Shown piece after piece: positions 10,115 to 21,155 of a stretch of DNA of 64,000 bases. The DNA lies in contig CM023540.1 of assembly GCA_013350335.1 (NCBI GenBank), forward strand, positions 1,798,001 to 1,862,000, given 5' to 3'. Origin of the DNA: Chimonanthus salicifolius (lineage: Eukaryota; Streptophyta; Magnoliopsida; Laurales; Calycanthaceae). Made by a program: the position numbers and the translations under genes. A model generated the notes under the pieces. That model searched no databases and was not told the origin of the DNA. It saw only the letters and a program-made list of their open reading frames with translations. The stretch's first letter is position 1. Every line of letters starts with the position of its first letter.

Positions 10115-13100
10115 TTTGTCGTCCCTGAAGAAATTCTCTAGTAAGAAAGTCAGGGAGAGAGTTAGCATTTCCATTAATAAATTCAATTTTAAATTCAAAA
10201 ACTGATAAAATGGCTTGCCATCTAGCAAATATTTGCTTAGAGATAAGATTTTTGACATCTTTTTCCAGAATTTCTTTTGCTGCTTTAGCATCAACTCTGA
10301 TCAGAAATTCTTTGTTCAATAAATCATGTTGGAACTTTGTCACACAAATAACTATGGCAAGAACTTCCTTTTTGATGGTTGAATATTTCTTTTGTGCTTC
10401 ATTCCATAATCCAGAATTAAATCTTATTAATTCTTCTTTTGAGTCTTTTTGTTGTAAAAGAATTCCACCATATCCGACATCAGAGGCATCAGTTTGAACT
10501 ATTTTAAAAGCTTCTGGGTCAGATAGACATCTATAAGGAAGGTTTTTAACTTTTTCTTTAATCTTTTTACTGCATTAGTGTGATGGATAGACCATTCCTG
10601 AGGATTTTTCTTTAACCTTTCATGGAGAAGTTTTCTATCTTTTGCCAAATCTTGATAGAAAAATCTAACATAATTTAGACATCCAAGAAATCTTTGTAAC
10701 ATATTTTTATCCTTAATTTCATCTGAAAATTTATCAGCAAATTGAATAACTCTATTAGTTGGAGTTATTTTTCTGTCTTGGATTTCAAATCCTAAGAACC
10801 TGATTTTTTGCTGAAAGAGATTCATTTTTCTTTTGGATAAAGCCAATCCATTTTCTTTTATGACTCTTTTGAAAATACCCAAGTGTTTCCAATGTTGTAA
10901 CACAGATTCTGAAAAGAAAAGAATATCATCAATGTAAATAATGGCAAACTGGGTGTATAACGAGAAAATATTATTCATAATATTCTGAAATTCAGACGGA
11001 CCATTTTTCAATCCAAAAGGCATAACATTCCATCATAATGTCCCATTGGAACAGTGAATGCAGTTTTATATCTATCTTCTTCTTTTATCTGAATCTGCCA
11101 AAATCCTGATTTTAAATCAAATTTTGAGAATATTTTGGCATTGTTTAATCTATTTAGCAAATCCTGAGTATTAGGCAAAAGATACCTAATAGATTGTAAG
11201 ACTTTGTTCAAAGGTTTATAATTGATTACCAATCTTGGAACTCCTCTTTCGATTTCAGCGGTCCTTTTCAACATAAAATGCCGTACAGTTCCAAGGGGAT
11301 TTGGTTTTCCTAATTAATCATTTCTTCAGAAGATCATTGATTTCTTCTTGGCAAAGATTCAAATGAGCAGCATCCATTTGAGATGGACGAGCTTTAGTAG
11401 GAATATCCCTTTCATTAAAATCTTTTACATATGGAAACCCTACTATGTGTCTTTTTCTATTCCAAAAGGCTGATGGTAATTCAGAACAGCATTCTTCTTC
11501 AATCTGTTTGGTGAATTCTTCTAATTTTGTTTTAAATTCTTTTTTCTCTAATTCTTTTGTCATTTGGACACATTTAATTTCATTTTTTAATCCATTTATG
11601 TAATTTTCTCTTGTGGCAATAACCTGATTTATCCTTTGGATTTTCGTTTCACAAGGATCATCTATAAAATCAAGATTTACTTCAATCCCTTTGATATTTG
11701 TAGAAATTCCTTTTGTTGTTACAGAAAAGGGTTGGATTTGAAGAATAAATGGAGATCCAAGGAGTACATCATTAACAATATCTTCTGAAATAATAAAGGT
11801 GAAGTAACACAGACTCCTTTCATGCAAACATGAACATTTGGGATTTTTCTTTCTATAGAAATAGTCGTTCCATTAGCAGCAGACACAAACTGTTTTGATT
11901 CACTAGTAAATTCAATAGGAACAATTCCGAGTCTGATAACATTTAAGTCAGCACCAGTGTCAATTATGGCATTAATAATCTTCTCGAAGTTTTTTATTTT
12001 TATTTTTACCTGAACTCTCCACTGTTGGTAAAAATACATTTTGTAGGAATTACACCAGTAGAGATTTTGCTAATTTCTCCTTTAATTCTCTGGACAAATT
12101 TTTCTTCATCATATTTTTCAATAGCACCATCATTTTCTAACCAAGTTAATCTTTCATCAAGCTCATTTTGTTTTTTGGTTAACTCAATTCTTAATTCTCG
12201 AAGTTCTCTCTTCTGATCATTTAATTCTCTTTGTAAGTCTGAGAGAGTTAAGGGTTTATTTATAGTATGAATTTTTTCTGCTCTATTCATAAGGTCAATC
12301 ATGGAATAGGTTGGTGTGTGAAATGTTTCTTTCTCTTTTGTCCTTTTTGGATAATATGGTGTTTTGTCACCATTTTCATCTTCTTCAAAGAAAATTTTTG
12401 GTTGTGAACTTTCTCCTTCTTATCCTCCCCCCAATTTTGAAATTTGGCTTAAAATTGAACTTTTTTCTCTAGATCGGGTATGTTATCAACCATTTCTAGA
12501 AGTAATTTTTGAGGGGCTGTGAGGACACGAATGTGGATACCAAGATCTTCATCAGATGGTATCGACCATTCTCCATCAGATTCTTCATCATCTGAATGAC
12601 ATGTACATGATTGGAATTGTTTGATGAGTTGAACGTGAGGACTATTTTCTTCAATGTTAGTTGATGAATCAGATTCATATTCTTCTTCTTCTTCTGAAGA
12701 ACTTGAATCAGATTGTTCTTTTTCAGTATTTTCGTCATCATTTTTTGTATTGATTTTTCTAAGTTTCTTTTTAGAAGGATTTTCTTTTTTAAAACATTTA
12801 CTTGCATAATGACCCTTTTTCCCGCAAGTATAACAAGTCGGAACATTTTCTTTTACATATTTCTTTTTGAAATATTTTTTAGATTTTCTTTTGAATGGGA
12901 TGAGATCATCGGATTTTCTTCCTTTTTTATATCTTTTATACTTTCTTACCATTTTGTTTCTTCTATCCGGAGTAAATCTAGAACGCGAAGGTTTTCTCTT
13001 TGATTCAGGTGTTTGATCTAAACCAAACTGGAAACAAAAATCTCCTAATTCTTTATCTCCAGAATATTTTCTCATTTTTTCAGCTTGTTTACTGATATTT

Positions 13101-15614
13101 AAATCAGTACAAAGATTCATGCCAACTTTGTTAATTCTTTTTATAATTCCTCCGAATGTCAGCAAACTGTAATTAATAGTACCATGCATTTCTTCTCTCA
13201 AGGAATTACGCACCTTTTCAGCAAATAAGGGTGGTAATCCTGAAATAAATCTTTCTTTCCAAATATCTGAATTACAATCATTCAGTTTGTAGACTTTTGA
13301 CAAGAATACATCTCTATACCAACGAAATTCTCCTAAATTTCTACATCTCAAGCGATGAATTACTGTGTATTTTTCTCCTTAATTAGAGCAATTCCTCCAC
13401 TGAATTCATTGAGGATGCATAGAAGCAAGACACTAACACAATCAGATTGAGTTACCCAATTATCAGGGATTTGACTAGTACCTGCTTCAAGCTTAACATT
13501 GGGATCAACTAAATTTCCTGTGGTTTTGTCTCTATAAAGGATTCTTCCCAATTCATCCATTTTGACAGCACTCTCTATTTCAAGTCTTTGAGCTCCAGTT
13601 AATGCATAATTCCACCATCCTCTTAATATTCCATTGAAAGAGGTGGTTATCATCAGAAAGATATTCCTTGGAGTATTTCCTCTAACTTCACAAGTATTAT
13701 AGTATATTAACATACTGTGAACCATTTGGATGATCTGATATTCTGTTAATCCATCTAAGATTCCACTCATATAAAGAATTTCCTGAATAGGTTAATTCTG
13801 AGGTATAAGAGTATGGAGCTTCTTCAAGTTGTAGATCAACAGGAGTTGGTCTGGGATAATAATTCTTTGTTTCTGGCAATTTTGCCTGAGGATTCCATTT
13901 CTTTAGACGATTCATTAATAAATCCTCTGAAGCAGAGACTCTTAGGATGCTAAATCCTTTTCCTCCCATATTGAGACTTTCCATCCTATTGGATAATTCT
14001 TTTTGTATTTCGTCTGTCATTGTGAATGGTCCTTCTTTCAGAATAATCCCTTTAGGTAATTGTCTAGGAACATATACTACATTGGAAGAGCTTTCTTCTA
14101 ATTTTTCATCTTTATCTTTATTGAATTCAGATTTTAATTTGATTGTTCTTTCTATTCGATCTGTTTGTTCTCCAATGGTTAATAGACATAGATTGGTGTA
14201 ATTGTTTTGTTCAATTATATCTCCAATACCTATACCTATGTCTCTAGCATTTGGATCTGATTTTGATTCATAAATAGATGCATTTTTTACAGGCATGGCA
14301 TAATTCTTGGTTTCTGTATTAGGGACAGAAATATCAAGTTTCTTCCAAGGTGGTTGAGATTTATCAACTTCCTTTCCTTCAGTGTCTTTCCAGGTTCTTG
14401 TTGTTTTTCCTATAACTCTTATTTGTTATGGGTTTTGAGTTTCTTTTTCTTTTGAATGCTAACCATTCTTATGGCTCCTTGGAGAAAATCACTTTCACTA
14501 GGGTTATAGGTTTTTTGTGACGAACTTCTTTTATACACAGGGTGTTCGATTCCACTTTCTTTGTTTCTAAAAACTTTTTGATCCATTTCCTCCTTTTCTC
14601 TACTCCTTTGGTCATCATCTATTTCTTTAATTTAAAACTTTTTCTTCCTTCAGTATAACCGGCAAAACTTCTCCTAGCTTTTTCCATTTTTCTCCTAAAA
14701 TTGACTTCAACATTACCATTTGGTAATTTGACTATACTTTGTAAATCATCTGTGATTTCATTTACTCTTGGGGTAACATCTTCTATTTGCCAATTTCCTG
14801 GGAGAACAACTTCTTCCCAGCTGATGACTTTTGGGATGAACACATTATTGTTAAAGTTTGTTTCCATGAGAACTGTAGTTTTTTCTTTATCAACCTTATC
14901 TCTATAGGCTATCATGGGAAGACAGAGATCATGGATTTGTAGAACACATGATAAACTATAGCAAAAGGTTTACTCCTCGGACTCATTTTTAATCTTTTAC
15001 TTTGAAATCCAATAGTAGCACAATCAAGAATATCATCATCATGAGCATCAATTGTGATATTGGGAAAGCAGTTAAAATAAACAAGGTCCATGACAGAGAC
15101 TTGATTCAATCATAGCATAAAGAGAATCATCAAATTCATCATGTCTCTGATCTCGTACATAAGCACAGACTGCAACATTTAATCCTAATCGAAACAATGG
15201 TTTGATTCCTACCTGAATTAATCCTATGTGCAGATAGTTGTATTTGGTTCTGATTTGTTCAATAATTCTTCTATCAAGAACTTTAATTGTCTGTTTTCCT
15301 CCAGAGAGAGAAACAGTTTTTTCAATAGTTTTTATGTGGTAATCATTTTGTTCTTCAAATGTGCTATTGCTATATATTTCTGTTATAGGCAAGGCTCGCA
15401 ACTTCCAATTGGATATTGCTTGGTCAAAATTTTCATATATCATCTCTTCTGTATTTTTTGTTTTTTCTGAATTTTCTTTTTCTAAGCTATTACGGGTAAA
15501 ACTGGTTAAAGCAGACTGATAGGATGAAGAAGACGAATTAAATCTATTAGAAGGATACTGAAATGATTTAAACCAATTCTTAAAAAGTTTTGTTTTTCCC
15601 TTAGAATTTTCCAT
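10104..15614 (-). pseudogene. Endogenous pararetrovirus ORF1 polyprotein, nearly complete but broken
   Basis: The start ATG is at 15612-15614 and the nominal stop at 10104. Domains in order (minus strand): basic Ser-rich N-terminus; 30K-type movement core about 14900-15250 with the conserved Cys-His-Gly-Pro and following aromatic segment; linker; coat core about 13100-13750; CX2CX4HX4C knuckle at 12794-12835; acidic Ser/Glu tract; coiled coil about 12100-12250; aspartic protease DTGAD at 11947-11961; reverse transcriptase with the YIDD box near 10923-10938; RNase H about 10107-10500. Breaks include frameshifts near 15090, 14920, 13770, 13355, 12430, 11820 and 11030, and an approximately 230-bp deletion at about 14450 that joins the movement and coat linker. 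Catalytic motifs are still readable, so decay is moderate. Translation of the intact family member would give one polyprotein cut by its protease. Confidence 0.92.
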
Positions 15615-15871
15615 TTTTGTAACTTGTTAGAAACAAGAAGAGTTTTTGTCAACAATTTACTGCCCTTGACGCTTGATCACGGCCTGAAACGGGACTTACA
15701 ACGCGACCACACTCTTAAGAAGATAAACGAGGCACAGAAGTGGAGAATAAGAAGGAAAATAGAAACTCTAAAGAGAATTGGGTAGATCAACTTTGGCTAA
15801 ATAGCTTCAGATCCTGGATAATAAATTTAATTCATCTAAATCCCGTTTTTTTTTTTTTTTTTAACACAAAT
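15615..15871 (-). promoter_or_regulatory. Leader between small ORF and ORF1
   Basis: Untranslated, about 255 nt, with a T-run at 15847-15862, the AAGTCCCG block at about 15690 and no coding frame. It matches 20901-21155 on the other strand. Confidence 0.65.
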
Positions 15872-16096
15872 TTAAATACGAGATAATAATTCTAATTCTT
15901 TATTCAATCTATTACAATACTCTCTGATTTGATTACACAAGCATACTAACATAGATCTTCTAATAGTTTGAACACAGATAACAAGATACCCTCCTATAGC
16001 TATATTTTCATCAATTTGTCTGATAGCATTTTCTAATCTTCTTAATATTCGAACATCATCATAATACCTCCTAAGCAGAGCAAGACGAATAGACAT
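15872..16096 (-). CDS. Fused small leader ORF AB (74 aa), function unknown
   Basis: The frame is open from ATG 16094-16096 to the stop at 15872. The first 20 or so codons equal the start of ORF A and the rest equals the C-terminal two thirds of ORF B. The fusion falls in similar stretches (AGAAGA-TTAGAAAA) present in both genes, which suggests a deletion that also solved their frame difference. The product is Arg/Leu/Glu-rich, probably one long helix. The same fusion, with a few substitutions, is at 20676-20900, so it existed before these blocks diverged. No family is recognised. Confidence 0.6.
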   Translation of the reverse strand: MSIRLALLRRYYDDVRILRRLENAIRQIDENIAIGGYLVICVQTIRRSMLVCLCNQIREYCNRLNKELELLSRI

Positions 16097-16099
16097 ATT

Positions 16100-16169
16100 C
16101 TAGCAAAAGAAACAACATGATTAGATAATAACAAACTTATATTATCAAACTCGTAAAAACTTTACTTAC
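16100..16169 (-). other. Putative leader intron (70 nt)
   Basis: GTAAGT at 16164-16169, a CTAAT motif, a T-rich tract and TGCTAG ending at 16100 (minus strand), three bases before the small ORF start. Confidence 0.5.
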
Positions 16170-16663
16170 AGAAGATTGTACAGGACTTCAAACTCTAGCA
16201 CACTTAAACTCCAAACTCACACTCACACTCACACTTATATTTTTTACAATTTTTTGAGCTATTGATCGATTTATGATCCACAAAGGAAACCCCTCTGCTC
16301 CTTATATAGATGGAGCAAAGACGACCAGGACCTATTCTCTCCCGACCAAGAGAATAAGGCATACAAGAAAACAAATCTACCGACACAATCTTCCAAAATG
16401 GCTTTACAAAAGGAGATTCAAACTTTTGGCAAAGGTGCAATAGGTGGAGCTTCATTTTGCATCTTTTCATAGGGACTTGACATATGGCAGCACATGTGGA
16501 AGCAACTTTATCTTCTTTTGATGTCAACATGACATGAGGCAACAGAACCCCATCAACAAGGATAACTTTATCTATTTTTTAAACCAAAAGAGATGTACTA
16601 CGACACCATTGGATATTAACTTTAGACAAGGATGGGACATTTACCAAATCAAGCAACTTTTCT
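16170..16663 (-). promoter_or_regulatory. Viral leader with TATA box
   Basis: The TATATAA box is at 16302-16308 (minus strand) in the conserved CTCCAT...AAGGAGC setting, about 205 nt upstream of the small ORF. A short CA-rich simple repeat lies at 16210-16235. The leader runs back to about 16663, where it is joined to an ORF1 scrap. No gene is seen. Confidence 0.7.
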
Positions 16664-16817
16664 TTAAATCAACAGGTATTTCTTCTGGCTTTTGAATGCT
16701 AACCATTCTTATGGCTCCTTGGAGAAAATCACTCTCACTAGGGTTATAGGTTTTTTGTGATGAAGTTCTTTTATACACAGGGTGTTCGATTCCACTTTCT
16801 TTGTTCCTGAAAACTTT
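16664..16817 (-). pseudogene. ORF1 scrap, movement-to-coat linker
   Basis: A 154-bp minus-strand piece matching 29810-29960 (the Pro-Val-Tyr-Lys-Arg-Thr-Ser region). It is bounded by the leader on one side and by an inversion to plus-strand protease sequence on the other. It is too short to mean more than a rearrangement footprint. Confidence 0.75.
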
Positions 16818-18554
16818 TTGTCCAGAGAATTAAAGGAGAAATTATCAAAATCTCTACTGGTGTAATTCCTACAAAATGTATTTACCAACAATGGAGAGTT
16901 CAGGTAAAAATAAAAATAAAAAACTTCGAGAAGATTGTCAATGCCATAATTGACACTGGTGCTGACTTAAATGTTATCAGACTTGGAATTGTTCCTATTG
17001 AATTTACTAGTGAATCAAAACAGTTTGTGTCTGCTGCTAATGGAACGACTATTTCTATAGAAAGAAAAATCCCAAATGTTCATGTTTGCATGAAAGGAGT
17101 CTGTGTTACTTCACCCTTTATTATTTCAGAAGATATTCTTAATGATGTACTCCTTGGATCTCCATTTACTCTTCAAATCCAACCCTTTTCTGTAACAACG
17201 AAAGGAATTTCTACAAATATCAAAGGGATTGAAGTAAATCTTGATTTTATAGATGATCCTTGTGAGACGAAAATCCAAAGGATAAATGAGGTTATTGCCA
17301 CAAGAGAAAATTACATAAATGGATTAAAAAATGAAATTAAATGTTTAGAAAAAGCAAATCCCCTTGTAGCTTTACGGCATTTTATGTTGAAAAGGCCGCT
17401 GAAATCGAAAGAGGAGTTCCAAGATTGGTAATCAATTATAAACCTTTGAACAAAGTCTTACAATATATTAGGTATCCTTTGCCTAATACTCAGGATTTGC
17501 TAAATAGATTAAACAATGCCAAAATATTCTCAAAATTTGATTTAAAATCAGGATTTTGGCAGATTCAGATAAAAGAGGAAGATAGATATAAAACTGCATT
17601 CCTTGTTCCAATAGGGCATTATGAATGGAATGTTATGCCTTTTGGATTGAAAAATGCTCCGTCTGAATTTCAGAATATTATGAATAATATTTTCTCATCT
17701 TACACCCAGTTTGCCATTGTTTACATTGATGATATTCTTATCTTTTTAGAATCTGTGTTACAACATTGGAAACACTTGGGTATTTTCAAAAGAGTCATAA
17801 AAGAAAATGGATTGGCTTTATCCAAAAGAAAAATGAATCTCCTTCAACGGAAAATCAGGTTCTTAGGATTTGAAATCCAAGACAGAAAAATAACTCCAAC
17901 TAATAGAGTTATTCAATTTACTGATAAATTTCCAGATGAAATTAAGGATAAAAATATGCTACAAAGATTTCTTGGATGTCTAAATTACGTTGGATTTTTC
18001 TATCAAGATTTGGCAAAAGATAGAAAACTTCTCTAGGAAAGGTTAAAGAAAAATCCTCAGGAATGGTCTATCCATCACACTAATGCAGTAAAAAAGATTA
18101 AAGAAAGAGTTAAAAATCTTCCTTGTAGATGCCTATCTGACCCAGAAGCTTTTAAAATAGTTCAAACTGATGCCTCTGATGTCGGATATGGTGGAATTCT
18201 TTTACAACAAAAAGACTCAAAAGAAGAATTAATAAGATTTAATTCTGGATTATGGAATGAAGCACAAAAGAAATATTCAACCATCAAAAAGGAAGTTCTT
18301 GCCATAGTTATTTGTGTGACAAAGTTCCAACATGATTTTTGAATAAAGAATTTCTGATCAGAGTTGATGCTAAAGCAGCAAAAGAAATTCTGGAAAAAGA
18401 TGTCAAAAATCTTATCTCTAAGCAAATATTTGCTAGATGGCAAGCCATTTTATCAGTTTTTTATTTTAAATTTGAATTTATTAATGGAAATGCTAACTCT
18501 CTCCCTGACTTTCTTACTAGAGAATTTCTTCAGGGATGACAAAATGGCAAGTAG
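16818..18554 (+). pseudogene. ORF1 3' part: protease, reverse transcriptase, RNase H
   Basis: It begins in the coiled-coil/protease junction after the inversion point. The protease DTGAD is intact near 16952-16966. An internal deletion near 17345 removes about 330 nt present in the copy at 25390-25670, joining the protease tail to the start of reverse transcriptase. The YIDD box lies at about 17719-17730. A stop at about 18036 and an extra base near 18090 precede RNase H (TDAS motif about 18160-18180), then a stop at 18536 before the nominal end at 18552-18554. The block is the 3' end of a unit that continues into ORF2 and a second, full unit, head to tail. Confidence 0.88.
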
Positions 18555-19864
18555 CTCTTCCCCGTTCATGAAGAAAAAAAGGGAATGAGAAATTGGCAGA
18601 TCAATAAGAAAGCCAAAAGGGTCTTACTCCAACAAAAGACCCAAGTCAATCAGAATTATATCTTTACACTGGTAACAGAATTCTTGTTACTTCAGATTGT
18701 CTTATGGAAGAAAGATCTGTAGAAGATAATGTTTATTTTCTATTTGGAAAGGGGCTTCATTATCATTCCCCTGATAAAAGAAAAACCAGAGATTGGTATC
18801 TCAATATTTTGCATCAGACGAAAAGTGTCCTCATCTTCCACAATAAGAATGCAAATGGTATCATCACTTATTCAAAGTTCACTATTCTCAAAATCCTTAC
18901 TGAGGAAGATTGGGATGGTCCCTTGTACATGACAAAACCAGTCCAATTATACAATTTGACTGAGTTCTTTAATTATTGGGATTATATTGATGCCTGGAAA
19001 TTTGCTTTGATGTGGCAAAATCGCCAGTATAATCATTCCTGTTCATTAGATTCAAAGAAGAAAGTCTTGATGTCACTCCTATTCATCGTAATTTCCCATC
19101 CTGGTTTCTCTTCACCTGGTGGTCATATTATGGTGCTTCTCAGAAAATCCTTCCTGATAATTTTCGTTATTTGTTTATTAAGTTCTCTCAGGTTGAAGAA
19201 AAGGTTCCATGTGAAGCCATCAATATGCTTCGCTTCTTTGCTAAATTTCATATCCCTTATATTTTTCAATGGAAGATTGAAGTAAAAAAGGATTTATATG
19301 GTTTACCATCTCTTTATCAGACTTTTTATCAAAAGTGGTGGTCTAAGATTGAAAATGATACTTATGAGAGAATTTTGAATCAAATCTCTCCTCTTGTTAA
19401 AGAAGAAATTCATCTTCCTGAAGAAAAGCCTTTTGAGAATGAAATGCTCATGGCTGATCTCTTAGCCAAAAAGATTGCCAAAGAAATTGCTCAAGAAAAT
19501 TCCCCTGAGCCAATGGACATGTCTGTTGACTCCGTCAATTTTGAAGAAAAGATTAAACAAATTTTAGAAGAATATCTCCCAAAGAAAAAAGTTGGCGATC
19601 ATGATTGGGATAGTAATCATGATCCAGAAGAAAATCTTGATGATGAAGTTGTGCCTCTTGAAGATCTCCATCCGTGTTGGGACCCTGACTCTCATGTTAA
19701 TCTTGATGGCTCAGTTACAGAATATCTTCGTAGTGGAAAGTTTTGGTACTCTTCAGCAAAAAGACAAAGGAAAAGAAAAAGAAGTCGAAAAGGAATCTCG
19801 GTTAGCTGAATTATTCCGAAAGAATTCTGCTAAAGCAAAAGAATTAATGAAAAAGAAGATGTAA
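18544..19864 (+). pseudogene. Endogenous pararetrovirus ORF2
   Basis: ATG 18544-18546 overlaps the ORF1 end by 11 nt. The length of 1,321 nt against 1,320 in other copies shows a net one-base shift. Visible breaks are extra bases near 18580 (A-run), a stop after a base change near 18608, a frame change near 19040 and another near 19765. Most of the central aromatic region and the C-terminal helical, Asp-rich and basic parts remain readable. It is followed by 41 nt and then the PBS. Confidence 0.85.
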
Positions 19865-19905
19865 TTTGAGATGATTCCTATCAAATAATTCGATCCTGCA
19901 GTAAT

Positions 19906-19917
19906 TGGTATCAGAGC
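19906..19917 (+). promoter_or_regulatory. tRNA-Met primer binding site
   Basis: Perfect TGGTATCAGAGC. It marks position 1 of a caulimovirid genome by convention and starts the most complete unit in the window (19906-28213, about 8.3 kb). Confidence 0.92.
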
Positions 19918-20602
19918 CAGTGGACTCATCTCTTTTTGGTAGGGGTATATGGCTAGGAGAAGAATTGGTCGTCCCATCAATGTTGGTAATATTATGTAGG
20001 TGTCATGCAGAGAAGAATTGGTCCACTGTCAAAGAAGCAAACAATAACTGGAATCTTTAGTTGGTATTTGTTGATATCATTACTATGAAGAAAATGAGGT
20101 GATATCTTTGAAGAAAAGTTGTTTGGTTTGGTAAATGTCCCATCGTTTTCTAAAGTTAATATCCAATAGGTGTAGTAGTACATCTCATTTGGTTGAAAAA
20201 ATAGATAAAGTTATCCTTGTTGGTGGGGGTCTGTTGCCTCATGTCATGTTGACATCAAAAGAAGATAAAGTTGCTGCCACATGTGTTGCCATATGTCAAG
20301 TCCCTATGAAAAGATGCAAAATGAAGCTCCACCTATTGCACCTTTGCCAAAAGTGAGAATCTCCTTTTGTAAAGCCATTTTGGAAGATTGTGTCGGTAGA
20401 TTTGTTTTCTTGTATACCTTATTCTCTTGGTCGGGAGAGAATAGGTCTTGGTTATCTTTGCTCCATCTAAATAAGGAGCAGGGGGGTTTCCTTTGAGAAT
20501 AAATTCGAACAATAGCCCAAAATTGTAAAAAGTACAAGTGTGAGTGTTAGTGTGAGTTTGGAGTTTAAGTGTGCTAGAGTTTGAAGTCCTGTACAATCTT
20601 CT
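19918..20602 (+). promoter_or_regulatory. Viral leader with degenerate TATA box
   Basis: A 685-nt stretch without a gene. The TATA region at 20461-20478 reads CTAAATAAGG instead of CTATATAAGG, one substitution. It is about 550 nt downstream of the PBS and 200 nt upstream of the small ORF. AATAAA occurs at about 20507. Short open frames here are not conserved between copies. Confidence 0.65.
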
Positions 20603-20672
20603 GTAAGTAAAGTTTTTATGAGTTTGATAATATAAGTTTGTTATTATCTAATCATGTTGTTTCTTTTGCTAG
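20603..20672 (+). other. Putative leader intron (70 nt)
   Basis: Starts GTAAGTAAAG, has TCTAATCATG as a branch-like motif, a T-rich tract and ends TTTTGCTAG, directly before AAT-ATG of the small ORF. Both ends are conserved in the other five leader copies. Confidence 0.55.
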
Positions 20673-20675
20673 AAT

Positions 20676-20900
20676 ATGTCTATTCGTCTTGCTCTGCTTA
20701 GGAGGTATTATGATGATGTTCGAATATTAAGAAGATTAGAAAATGCTATCAGACAAATTGATGAAAATATAGCTATAGGAGGGTATCTTGTTATCCGTGT
20801 TCAAACTATTAGAAGATCTATATTAGTACGCTTGTGTAATCAAATCAGAGAGTATTGTAATAGATTGAATGAAGAATTAGAATTATTATCTCGTATTTAA
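20676..20900 (+). CDS. Fused small leader ORF AB (74 aa), function unknown
   Basis: The frame is intact from ATG to TAA. Its first part is ORF A and its remainder is ORF B, identical in layout to 15872-16096 with about six residue differences. It is basic, with heptad-like Leu/Ile spacing, so a helical or coiled-coil protein is likely. It follows the putative intron by three bases and precedes ORF1 by 255 nt. Its open frame among broken neighbours may reflect short length rather than selection. Confidence 0.6.
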   Translation: MSIRLALLRRYYDDVRILRRLENAIRQIDENIAIGGYLVIRVQTIRRSILVRLCNQIREYCNRLNEELELLSRI

Positions 20901-21155
20901 ATTTGTGTTTAAAAAAAAAAAAAAGGGATTTAGATGAATTAAATTTATTATCCAGGATTTGAAGCTATTTAGCCAAAGTTGATCTACCCAATTCTCTTTA
21001 GAGTTTCTATTTTCCTTCTTATTCTCCACTTCTGTGCCTAGTTCATCTTCTTAAGAGTGTGGTCGCGTTGTAAGTCCCGCTTCAGGCCGTGATCAGGCGT
21101 CAAGGGCAGTAAATCATTGAAAAAAAACTCTTCTTGTTTCTAACGAGTTACAAAA
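20901..21155 (+). promoter_or_regulatory. Leader between small ORF and ORF1
   Basis: 255 nt with an A-run at 20911-20925, a GTCCCGCTTCAGG block near 21075-21090 and a purine stretch before the ORF1 start. No coding frame. Confidence 0.6.

Noticed and set aside
12713..13003. Phe/Ile-rich open frame opposite the knuckle region (also 23973-24263 and 41140-41439)
   Set aside because: Antisense shadow of a Lys-rich coding stretch; it recurs wherever that stretch occurs.
21075..21155. A second leader intron starting at GTAAGTCC before ORF1
   Set aside because: The GT is not kept: the same site reads ACTAAGT near 5070, AGTAAGT near 34450 and ATAAGT near 55380, unlike the first intron.
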